DNA of 12,318 nt from NCBI GenBank assembly GCA_964433905.1, contig CAYSSM010000019.1, positions 1-12,318 of the forward strand. Direction: 5' to 3'. Within the stretch, counting starts at the first letter, position 1. Each line of letters begins with the position of its first letter. The position numbers and the translations under genes are program-made. Below the pieces are notes generated by a model. It was not told where the DNA came from. It ran no database searches and worked only from the letters and a program-made list of their open reading frames with translations. This DNA is from CAYSSM01 sp964433905 (GTDB taxonomy: Bacteria > Patescibacteriota > UBA1384 > UBA12157 > JAENIV01). Shown here piece after piece: positions 7,083 to 12,264 of this stretch.

Positions 7083-7195
7083 CTTTTATCGTCTTTTTAT
7101 TCATCGTCTTAATTTCTGAATCGGTAAGGTTATTGTAGCGATCAATAAGTTGTTGAATTTTTTCTTTTGCCTGTTCTTTGGTCATATTTTTGTGG

Positions 7196-7204
7196 TTATC
7201 CACA
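7196..7204 (+). promoter_or_regulatory. DnaA-box-like 9-mer upstream of the short-RNA promoter
   Basis: Perfect TTATCCACA on the plus strand, separated by one base from the TTGACA -35 of the plus-strand promoter. Same orientation relative to transcription as the other two boxes. Confidence 0.6.
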
Positions 7205-7205
7205 C

Positions 7206-7235
7206 TTGACAGCTGACATCAATTTGATGTATACT
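7206..7235 (+). promoter_or_regulatory. Strong promoter of a short plus-strand transcript
   Basis: Consensus TTGACA (7206-7211), an 18-nt spacer and TATACT (7230-7235); expected start near 7242. No annotated plus-strand gene follows within the next 2.5 kb, so it appears to serve only the short hairpin unit that ends at 7300. Confidence 0.65.
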
Positions 7236-7241
7236 TGAGTC

Positions 7242-7300
7242 AATCATGAGGGAGAAACGACCCAATGACTACGTGTCATTGCGCTACGCCTCCCATTTTT
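7242..7300 (+). ncRNA. Candidate ~59-nt structured small RNA
   Basis: The unit runs from the predicted start near 7242 to a T-run at 7296-7300. An outer stem GGGAG (7250-7254) / CTCCC (7290-7294) encloses a perfect 7-bp stem CAATGAC (7263-7269) / GTCATTG (7275-7281) with loop TACGT. The outer stem is followed by ATTTTT, as in an intrinsic terminator, only on the plus strand. It ends exactly at the 3' end of the convergent NYN gene. No known RNA family is recognised. An ATG at 7246 opens a 36-codon frame, but that frame runs through the terminator into sequence antisense to the NYN gene, so a noncoding role is favoured. Confidence 0.55.
7250..7300 (+). terminator. Terminator of the candidate small RNA
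   Basis: GGGAG...CTCCC stem enclosing a second 7-bp hairpin, followed by ATTTTTATT. The minus-strand reading of the same structure is followed by TCATGATTG, with no U-tract, so it does not look like the terminator of the NYN gene. Confidence 0.5.
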
Positions 7301-7301
7301 A

Positions 7302-7826
7302 TTACTTAAATTCTAATTTATCTTGCTCTCTATTAAGAAAGATTTTATATTCTTGAAATTTTTGCAATAAACTAGATTCTGAATAACGATTCGGGATAAC
7401 AATCTTGAGTAATTTTTTCTTGCTAATTAGATATTCATGAAGACAGCGAAAGTCACCATCGCCGCTAATAATTACGGCTTTTTGAAATCTCATAAATTCT
7501 ATTGCGGCGGAATGCAGAACTAGTTCGGCATCTATATTTCCTTTAGCTTTTCCATCTCTATCTTTAATCGTAGGCTTATAGATTAGCTCATAACCCCATC
7601 TTTTTAAACTATTGTACAATTTCTCATTACCCTTAATATAACCGATAAACAAAAAAGCTTTTGAAACTCTGAATTTATCATTAAGATATATTCTAAACTT
7701 CTTAAAATCTAGCTTCCAACCTTTATAGATGGTTTTCCCGCTTTTTGTTCGAATGTCTTTGCTTGTACCTAAATTTAGATTTTGGCTGTCGATGAAAGCA
7801 TAAATTGTTTGATTGTTTCTCGCCAT
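7302..7826 (-). CDS. NYN (PIN-like) domain ribonuclease, LabA/DUF88 type
   Basis: Predicted metal-dependent RNase. The 174 residues carry the NYN acid positions: D13 in YAFIDSQNLN, D99 in GNIDAELVLHSA, and D123/D125 in VIISGDGDF, with N16 beside the first acid. The protein is a single domain of normal length, without an extra targeting domain. Substrate unknown; relatives act on RNA, and some occur in defence or toxin-like settings. The ATG (7826-7824) lies 6 nt after the -10, so the mRNA should start at or next to the A of the ATG. It sits between the two repeat copies, upstream of the R-M operon on the same strand and convergent with the candidate small RNA. Function with the R-M system is an inference from position only. 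Confidence 0.88.
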   Translation of the reverse strand: MARNNQTIYAFIDSQNLNLGTSKDIRTKSGKTIYKGWKLDFKKFRIYLNDKFRVSKAFLFIGYIKGNEKLYNSLKRWGYELIYKPTIKDRDGKAKGNIDAELVLHSAAIEFMRFQKAVIISGDGDFRCLHEYLISKKKLLKIVIPNRYSESSLLQKFQEYKIFLNREQDKLEFK

Positions 7827-7832
7827 ACATTA

Positions 7833-7861
7833 ATTTTAAAACTTCTCCGACAGATTAGCAA
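7833..7861 (-). promoter_or_regulatory. Promoter of the NYN gene, predicted leaderless
   Basis: Minus strand TTGCTA (7861-7856), 17-nt spacer, TAAAAT (7838-7833), then 6 nt to the ATG: a start 7 nt past the -10 falls on the A of the ATG. A TTATCCACA box (7880-7872) lies 10 nt upstream of the -35. Confidence 0.6.
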
Positions 7862-7871
7862 GACAGTTTCT

Positions 7872-7880
7872 TGTGGATAA
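7872..7880 (-). promoter_or_regulatory. DnaA-box-like 9-mer upstream of the NYN promoter
   Basis: Perfect TTATCCACA on the minus strand, ending 33 nt upstream of the NYN -10. It is the third copy in about 820 bp; I found none elsewhere in the window. Confidence 0.6.
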
Positions 7881-7896
7881 CTTCGCTTTTTGTTCG
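7872..7896. repeat. 25-bp direct repeat, copy 2
   Basis: Second copy of the repeat at 7058-7082, 24/25 identical and in the same orientation; here it is intergenic, upstream of the NYN promoter. Flanking bases are not shared. Confidence 0.85.
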
Positions 7897-7923
7897 GTAT
7901 GTTTTGTAGACTTAACCAATTTC

Positions 7924-7944
7924 CCCTCACTTCGGAAGTGAGGG
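7924..7944 (-). terminator. Hairpin downstream of the lgt operon
   Basis: Perfect 9-bp stem CCCTCACTT / AAGTGAGGG with a 3-nt loop, starting 8 nt after the stop of the metallo-hydrolase gene; ACCA/TGGT flanks could extend it. The minus-strand sequence after it (GAAATTGG) is a poor U-tract, so it may pause, protect the 3' end or terminate weakly. Confidence 0.5.
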
Positions 7945-7952
7945 CTGGTATT

Positions 7953-8621
7953 TTAGACCTTTATTTCCAATCCATCAAAGGCGATTTCGAAACGCTTGTC
8001 ACCCATTTGACGAATGAGTTTTTGTAGTTCTTTGTGAGGTTTATGAGTATGACCGTTGTGAGTAAAATAAATTTTCTTAAGATTTTTTAACGGTTTGGCT
8101 AATGCGATAATTTCATTCACCGCCAAATGACCGCCAAATGTTCTCGAAAGCATTGAGCCATCTAAAATAGCCACTTTAACATCTTGAAGATATTTTTGAG
8201 CCAAATCCAAAGACAAACTATCGGGAATGTAAATAACATCATTAACCACTATTCCAACGGTTTGCATCATTTTCGAATGTAAAATTTTAAAAGCGAAAAA
8301 ATCAATCCCAAATAATTTAAAATGCTGGCCCGGTTTGGCTCTAATTAACCTGATATTTGGACTTAATTTTAGTAAGTGCCGCAATCCGCCTGTATGATCA
8401 TCGTGCTCGTGAGTAATAATAACCGTATCTAAATTATTAATTTGAGTACTGGTTAGCTGTTCTAAAATATCCGGCCCGGCGTCAATTAAGATTTTTTTGT
8501 CGATTAAAATTGATGATCTTTTGCGGCAGTCATATTTATCTTTTGACAGGCATTGCAAACAATCGCAATCCTCGCGAGGCAATCGTTTTTCACTACTTGT
8601 GCCTAAAAATTTGATTATCAT
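7953..8621 (-). CDS. PhnP-like metallo-beta-lactamase-fold hydrolase
   Basis: Probably a metal-dependent phosphodiesterase. The 222 residues start with the fold signature MIIKFLGTSS, then a Cys cluster C19, C21, C24, C32 as in PhnP relatives (structural zinc), RKRSSILI and LIDAGPDI, the metal motif THEHDDH (H71, H73, D75, H76), later ligand candidates H115, D134, D154 and H165, and THNGHTHKPH near the end. E. coli PhnP cleaves cyclic ribose phosphates in phosphonate breakdown, but no phn genes are near, so the substrate here is open; nucleotide or RNA cyclic phosphates are possible. Its ATG directly follows the TAA of the zinc-finger gene, with AGGA 7 nt upstream inside that gene, so the two are translationally coupled. 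Last gene of the lgt operon. Confidence 0.85.
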   Translation of the reverse strand: MIIKFLGTSSEKRLPREDCDCLQCLSKDKYDCRKRSSILIDKKILIDAGPDILEQLTSTQINNLDTVIITHEHDDHTGGLRHLLKLSPNIRLIRAKPGQHFKLFGIDFFAFKILHSKMMQTVGIVVNDVIYIPDSLSLDLAQKYLQDVKVAILDGSMLSRTFGGHLAVNEIIALAKPLKNLKKIYFTHNGHTHKPHKELQKLIRQMGDKRFEIAFDGLEIKV

Positions 8622-8972
8622 TTATCTTTTCCTAAATTTTTTGTTAGCGCAAGTAACGCAAATGCCAGCCGCAGGATAGGCTTTCAGCCGGCCTTGCTCA
8701 ATAGCGCCATTACAAATTTCGCAAACGCTATAAGTACCTTTATCTATTTTCTGTATCGCTTTTTTTGTGTCCTTGATGAGATTTTTAATATTTTTTTGTA
8801 GACCGAGATTTTCTTGAAATTTCTCCATTTCTTGGACATTTTCTTCCTCAGAAGTGCCGTATTCGGGAAATTTCCGGGTCAAAGTATATTGCTCTTCAAA
8901 TCGGTTCAATTCTTTTTGCAACATTTTTTTTTGTTTTCGTAAAAATAAACTGTCTGCAATTTTTTCAAACAT
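8622..8972 (-). CDS. DksA/TraR-type C4 zinc-finger protein
   Basis: Likely RNA-polymerase-associated regulator of the DksA/TraR superfamily. The 116 residues have a long charged helical N-terminal part (about 10-75, coiled-coil-like) and a C-terminal zinc finger GTYSVCEIC...RLKAYPAAGICVTCA with C84, C87, C105 and C108. The N-terminal acidic tip (DxxDxA) of E. coli DksA is not obvious, so action in the polymerase channel is not assured. The start chosen is ATG 8972, not the in-frame ATG 8984: GGAGG (8982-8978) lies 5 nt before 8972 and would sit inside the coding region of the longer form. It overlaps the end of lgt by 8 nt. Confidence 0.88.
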   Translation of the reverse strand: MFEKIADSLFLRKQKKMLQKELNRFEEQYTLTRKFPEYGTSEEENVQEMEKFQENLGLQKNIKNLIKDTKKAIQKIDKGTYSVCEICNGAIEQGRLKAYPAAGICVTCANKKFRKR

Positions 8973-9690
8973 TGTAACCTCCATCCATTTTTCTTCTGGT
9001 AATAAAATATATAACAGACAACAATACTATAAAAGATATCGCCGAAGCAATCTGTGAGTAATTTAAAGAAAGAAAAACTTTAGGATCAATCCTCCAATTA
9101 TCGTAAACTGCTCTGCCGAAAAAATACACCGCAAAACTTACAAAAAACATGACGCCATGGTTAAATCTCTGAAGTAACGGTTTTTTCCAAATTAAAATAT
9201 AGAAAGTAATAATAGAAATTAGCAAAACCCAACCTGTTTCAAAAAGCGTGACTGGTATTTTTCCGATACTGCCAGGCGTATCACCGCTTAAGAAACATCC
9301 GACTTTGGCTATCGCCCATCCCAAAAAAAATCCGGGAGTACTGATATCAAACCATTTTAAAACCGATTGGCCTTTTTTGCGTAGAATAAATCCTGCCGTT
9401 AAAAAAGCAAAGATTATTCCGCCAAAAGAAACCAGTCCTCCGTACCATATATGAAACATTTCCTTCCAGTTGGAAAATTGATAATAGTAAGAAACGACAT
9501 AAACAATTCGCGCACCAATAATCCCCGCAAAAAGAGAATAAATAAAAAGATCAATCAATGATTTTGTTGCTAATTGCTCTTTTCTTGCAAAATAGAAAAT
9601 CACTCCTCCGCCCAATAGCACGCCCAGCGCAATCATTAGTCCGTGGGTATAAAAATTTACTTTGCCAATGCTAAAAAGAATTGGATACAT
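8965..9690 (-). CDS. lgt: Prolipoprotein diacylglyceryl transferase (short form)
   Basis: Integral membrane enzyme moving diacylglyceryl from phosphatidylglycerol to the lipobox Cys of prolipoproteins. The 241 residues show about seven hydrophobic segments and Lgt landmarks: YTHGLMIALG (14-23), IGARIVYV (58-65), WYGGLVSFGGIIFA (82-95), the signature region AKVGCFLSGDTPG (128-140) and RAVYDNWRID (193-202). The family signature usually reads GRxGNF or GRxGCF; here the Arg is Lys129, a change at a residue important in E. coli Lgt. It is shorter than typical (260-290). AGAAAGGA precedes the ATG by 4 nt. First gene of a coupled operon with the zinc finger and the MBL hydrolase. Signal peptidase I lies across the divergent promoter region; lspA is not seen here. 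Confidence 0.9.
   Translation of the reverse strand: MYPILFSIGKVNFYTHGLMIALGVLLGGGVIFYFARKEQLATKSLIDLFIYSLFAGIIGARIVYVVSYYYQFSNWKEMFHIWYGGLVSFGGIIFAFLTAGFILRKKGQSVLKWFDISTPGFFLGWAIAKVGCFLSGDTPGSIGKIPVTLFETGWVLLISIITFYILIWKKPLLQRFNHGVMFFVSFAVYFFGRAVYDNWRIDPKVFLSLNYSQIASAISFIVLLSVIYFITRRKMDGGYNV
8978..8982 (-). promoter_or_regulatory. Shine-Dalgarno deciding the zinc-finger gene start
   Basis: GGAGG on the minus strand, 5 nt before ATG 8972, located within the last codons of lgt. It argues for the shorter 116-residue product. Confidence 0.7.
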
Positions 9691-9710
9691 TGGGTCCTTT
9701 CTTCCTCTTG

Positions 9711-9739
9711 ATTATCAGCCGAATAAGTAAAAAAGTCAA
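9711..9739 (-). promoter_or_regulatory. Promoter of the lgt operon
   Basis: Minus strand TTGACT (9739-9734), 17-nt spacer, GATAAT (9716-9711), 20 nt before the ATG, with the Shine-Dalgarno in between. Confidence 0.65.
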
Positions 9740-9750
9740 ATTTTGTAACA

Positions 9751-9779
9751 TTGCCAAGACTTTGAAAATGAAGTAACAT
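9751..9779 (+). promoter_or_regulatory. Promoter of tRNA-Val
   Basis: TTGCCA (9751-9756), 17-nt spacer, TAACAT (9774-9779); the expected start near 9786 is 2 nt before the mature tRNA 5' end. Divergent from the lgt promoter, with only 11 nt between the two -35 elements. Confidence 0.55.
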
Positions 9780-9787
9780 AAATAAGA

Positions 9788-9859
9788 GGACAATTAGCTC
9801 AGTGGTAGAGCGCCTCGTTCACATCGAGGAAGTCGCTGGTTCGAATCCAGCATTGTCCA
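9788..9859 (+). tRNA. tRNA-Val, anticodon CAC
   Basis: Full 72-nt cloverleaf: acceptor GGACAAT/ATTGTCC, D stem GCTC/GAGC with a 7-nt loop, anticodon stem CCTCG/CGAGG with loop TTCACAT (anticodon CAC, reads GUG), a 5-nt variable region, T stem GCTGG/CCAGC with TTCGAAT, and discriminator A. The 3' CCA is not encoded (the next bases are TAT), so it must be added by a nucleotidyltransferase. Confidence 0.96.
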
Positions 9860-9879
9860 TATTTATTTAACTAAAAAAA

Positions 9880-10656
9880 ATGAAATATTTAATTATCGCG
9901 ATAATTAATTTTATTTACGGCCTGATACTACTTTTGAATATCACTCAAGATACAATTGGAGCAGTTCTGATATTTTTTATTGGAGCAACATTATTAATTA
10001 TTGGTTTGGTAGGTTTAGGTTTCTGGTTTTGGAATTTTATTGTCTCAATTAAAGAAAAACCGACCACATCCAATATTGCCTTGCAGAGCTGGTGGCAGAT
10101 TGCCAAAGGAATAGATGTCTTATTGATATTGGGTATTCTCTTTAGATCTTTCATCCTTCAGCCATTTATGGTAGAGGGCAACTCAATGGAAACGAATTTT
10201 CACGACAAAGAATATTTGCTCGTTAATCAAATTAGCTATCGATTCAGTCCCCCTAAAAGGGGTGATGTGATCATTTTCAAATATCCAAAGAATCCCAAAG
10301 AGGACTATATCAAAAGAATCATTGGCTTACCTAATGAAAAAGTTTTGATCTCGCAAGGCAGAGTTTATATCAATGGTCAGCTTTTAAATGAAAAATATTT
10401 GTTAATTCGAGAAAAAGTCTCAGTCAATAATGAATCTAATGAACTTGAAAAACAACTTAGCGCAAATGAATATTTTGTGATGGGAGATAATCGTCCTCAT
10501 TCCTCGGATTCAAGAGAATGGGGACCGGTTCCTAAAGAAAATATTATCGGCAAGGCATGGTTTGTGGTATTTCCCTTTAATTATGCCGAATTTGTGCCAA
10601 AATATGAAAACAGTCAATTATTTTCATATATTAGAGTAAAACAATCTTTAGTCTAA
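9880..10656 (+). CDS. lepB: Signal peptidase I
   Basis: Membrane serine protease that removes signal peptides from exported proteins. The 258 residues begin with two hydrophobic segments (about 1-20 and 26-56), then a third (about 77-95) leading into the catalytic part: box B VEGNSMETNF with nucleophile S102, RGDVIIF (127-133), box D DYIKRIIGLP with general base K145, and box E MGDNRPHSSDSREWGPV (201-217). The extra N-terminal membrane hairpin before the usual anchor is longer than in minimal forms. The ATG comes 20 nt after the tRNA gene with no Shine-Dalgarno and no separate promoter seen, so it is probably made from the tRNA-Val transcript after processing. Its stop overlaps the convergent phosphoribosyltransferase gene by 9 nt. 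Confidence 0.95.
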   Translation: MKYLIIAIINFIYGLILLLNITQDTIGAVLIFFIGATLLIIGLVGLGFWFWNFIVSIKEKPTTSNIALQSWWQIAKGIDVLLILGILFRSFILQPFMVEGNSMETNFHDKEYLLVNQISYRFSPPKRGDVIIFKYPKNPKEDYIKRIIGLPNEKVLISQGRVYINGQLLNEKYLLIREKVSVNNESNELEKQLSANEYFVMGDNRPHSSDSREWGPVPKENIIGKAWFVVFPFNYAEFVPKYENSQLFSYIRVKQSLV

Positions 10657-11253
10657 TAGTTTTTTAACTTCAAGGTCTGTTATTTGTGGAAAGAAATCAT
10701 AAAACTGCCCTATAGAAAAAAATACCTGTTCGATTTTTAAAACAATAACTTTGCTAACTCGTTTTCTCAATTTTTCGACAGTTTCCGGCGGAGCCACAGG
10801 AACAGCCACTATAATTTTTTGAGGTTTCTGATATTTTACTTCTAAAACCGCCGCTTCCATTGAAAGTCCGGTTGCTAAGCCGTCGTCAACTAAGATAACT
10901 GTTTTACCTTTAAGTTCTGGATATTTTATATTTTTACGATAGGCTTTCAATCGCCTTTTAATTTCTTGTCTTTCTTTTTTGGCGTTATCAACTAAATATT
11001 TTTTATCAACAGTTACTTCCGGGTTTAGAACAATTTCATTTTCACTTACGGCTGCAATTGCATATTCGGGATCAAAAAGCGCACCGATTTTTCGTGTAAC
11101 GATAATATCCAAAGGTAAATTCAAGATTTTGGATATTTCCGATCCGATAATTACCCCTCCTCGCGGCAAAGCAAGGATAATACCGTTTTTGACATTCAGC
11201 TTTTTTAGTTCCTGCGCTAATTTTTGACCAGCATCTTTCCTATCTATAAACAT
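10648..11253 (-). CDS. Phosphoribosyltransferase-family protein (COG1926-like)
   Basis: Type I PRTase fold. The 201 residues contain an N-terminal LALPRGGVIIGSEI (28-40), a flexible-loop region with TRKIGA (53-58), and the PRPP-binding motif VILVDDGLATG (119-129) with the two adjacent acids D123-D124. The layout matches the predicted phosphoribosyltransferases with unknown substrate, rather than hypoxanthine, uracil or orotate enzymes. Monocistronic; the 3' end overlaps lepB (convergent) by 9 nt, both stops lying in TTAGTCTAA. No Shine-Dalgarno; the promoter -10 lies 9 nt before the ATG, so the mRNA should be nearly leaderless. The substrate cannot be inferred from the neighbours. Confidence 0.88.
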   Translation of the reverse strand: MFIDRKDAGQKLAQELKKLNVKNGIILALPRGGVIIGSEISKILNLPLDIIVTRKIGALFDPEYAIAAVSENEIVLNPEVTVDKKYLVDNAKKERQEIKRRLKAYRKNIKYPELKGKTVILVDDGLATGLSMEAAVLEVKYQKPQKIIVAVPVAPPETVEKLRKRVSKVIVLKIEQVFFSIGQFYDFFPQITDLEVKKLLD

Positions 11254-11262
11254 TATGGCTTC

Positions 11263-11292
11263 ATTTTAGCATAACTGGTATAATAGAATCAA
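11263..11292 (-). promoter_or_regulatory. Promoter of the phosphoribosyltransferase gene
   Basis: Minus strand TTGATT (11292-11287), 18-nt spacer, TAAAAT (11268-11263), then 9 nt to the ATG. It overlaps the divergent plus-strand -10 at 11276-11284, so the two could compete. Confidence 0.5.
11276..11284 (+). promoter_or_regulatory. Extended -10 promoter toward the radical SAM gene
   Basis: TGGTATAAT is a perfect extended -10. The leader to ATG 11370 would be about 80 nt, very AT-rich, and lacks a Shine-Dalgarno; it contains the 9-bp inverted repeat AAAAATTAA (11296-11304) / TTAATTTTT (11334-11342). Confidence 0.5.
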
Positions 11293-11369
11293 TTCAAAAA
11301 TTAAATATCAAAAATCAAAATTATGGTATTTTATTAATTTTTAAATTTTACATTGTCATTTTGCATTAT

Positions 11370-12257
11370 ATGAAAGAATGTTTATTGTACAAAAAATCCG
11401 GTGATTACCTTGAATGTCAAACATGTAATCACCGCTGCAAAATTGCGCCGTTTAGGCGCGGGATTTGTGGTGTTCGCGAGAATAACCGCGGAAAATTAAG
11501 TTTGTTAGTTTATGGCCGCGTGATTGCCGAAAATATTGATCCGATTGAAAAAAAGCCTCTATACCACTTTATGCCTGGCACAAAATCTCTTTCCATTGCC
11601 ACCGTTGGCTGCAATTTACGTTGTTTATGGTGTCAAAACGATGACATTTCCCAATGCACCAAAAGTGATGATTTTGACCGCGATGCGATAATGAATAAAG
11701 TTGGTGTAGAAATGGAGCCGGAACAAATTGTCACTGACGCTAAAAAACAGAATTGCCCGTCGATTTCTTACACTTATACTGAACCAACAATATTTCTGGA
11801 GTTTGCTCTTGATACGATGAAGCTCGCTAAAAAAGAAGGTTTAAAAAATATTTGGGTTTCCAATGGTTACATGACAACCGAAACTCTGGATTTGATAACG
11901 CCATATTTAGATGCCATTAATATTGATTTAAAAGGTTTTTCCGAAGAAAATTATTTAAAATATTCCGGTGCCAAGCTTCAGCCGGTTTTGGATAATATCC
12001 GCGATATTTATAAACGCAAGATTCACATTGAAGTCACAACATTGATAGTTCCTGGCGTTAACGATGACGAAAAACAACTAAACGATATCGCAAATTTTCT
12101 GGCGTCGATCTCAAAAGAAATCCCTTGGCACATTTCAAGATTTTTCCCTGCCTACAAAATGATGGACACGCCCCCAACGCCAATCGAAACTTTAGAACTT
12201 GCTGAATCACTTGGCAAAAAAGCCGGATTAAAGTATATTCATCTTGGTAATATTTGA
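11370..12257 (+). CDS. amrS: AmmeMemoRadiSam-system radical SAM enzyme, short C-terminus
   Basis: Radical SAM protein of the widespread three-part system with AMMECR1 and Memo/LigB-like proteins; its reaction is not established. From ATG 11370 there are 295 residues. An N-terminal Cys cluster (C16, C19, C23, C33) in CQTCNHRCKI...GICGVR is typical of the family. The 4Fe-4S motif CNLRCLWC (C81, C85, C88) follows ATVG, then SYTYTEPTIF, VSNGYMT, DAINIDLKGF and VTTLIVPGVNDD mark the TIM-barrel strands, and WHISRFFPAY the late part. It ends at LGNI; many homologues continue with a Cys-rich tail, absent here. TTG 11361 is an alternative start adding three residues; neither has a Shine-Dalgarno. The next gene begins 7 nt later. 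Confidence 0.92.
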   Translation: MKECLLYKKSGDYLECQTCNHRCKIAPFRRGICGVRENNRGKLSLLVYGRVIAENIDPIEKKPLYHFMPGTKSLSIATVGCNLRCLWCQNDDISQCTKSDDFDRDAIMNKVGVEMEPEQIVTDAKKQNCPSISYTYTEPTIFLEFALDTMKLAKKEGLKNIWVSNGYMTTETLDLITPYLDAINIDLKGFSEENYLKYSGAKLQPVLDNIRDIYKRKIHIEVTTLIVPGVNDDEKQLNDIANFLASISKEIPWHISRFFPAYKMMDTPPTPIETLELAESLGKKAGLKYIHLGNI

Positions 12258-12264
12258 GGAAAAA

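Larger units (their letters stand above)
7036..7185 (-). pseudogene. 49-codon ORF like the N-terminus of a large R-M enzyme; likely remnant
   Basis: Starts MTKEQAKEKIQQLIDRYNNL and continues TDSEIKTMN, which resembles the first helix of Type IIG/Type I restriction subunits (typically followed by a TKxxFIxPLFxALGWD block). Here the similarity stops at about residue 29; the remaining 20 residues (KKTIKANKNRSYPQDLFFPW) look unrelated and are read through one copy of the 25-bp repeat. The TGA stop is the TGA of the methyltransferase extended -10. No Shine-Dalgarno precedes the ATG (7185-7183). It may be the stump of a deleted R-M gene, or a small regulator of the R-M operon; the resemblance is from memory of the family and short. 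Confidence 0.4.

Noticed and set aside
7246..7356. 36-codon plus-strand frame after the short-RNA promoter
   Set aside because: Its second half lies beyond the predicted terminator and antisense to the NYN C-terminus, and the first half is explained by the nested stems. It could still be a leaderless peptide, so it is mentioned under the RNA.
7058..7896. CRISPR-like array
   Set aside because: Only two repeat copies 789 bp apart, with genes between them and no spacer periodicity or cas genes.
7020..7952. Insertion sequence or transposon
   Set aside because: No transposase, no terminal inverted repeats and no short target duplication; the direct repeats alone are not enough.
8973..8984. In-frame upstream ATG adding MEVT to the zinc-finger protein
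   Set aside because: The GGAGG ribosome binding site would lie inside this extension; the later ATG has ideal spacing.
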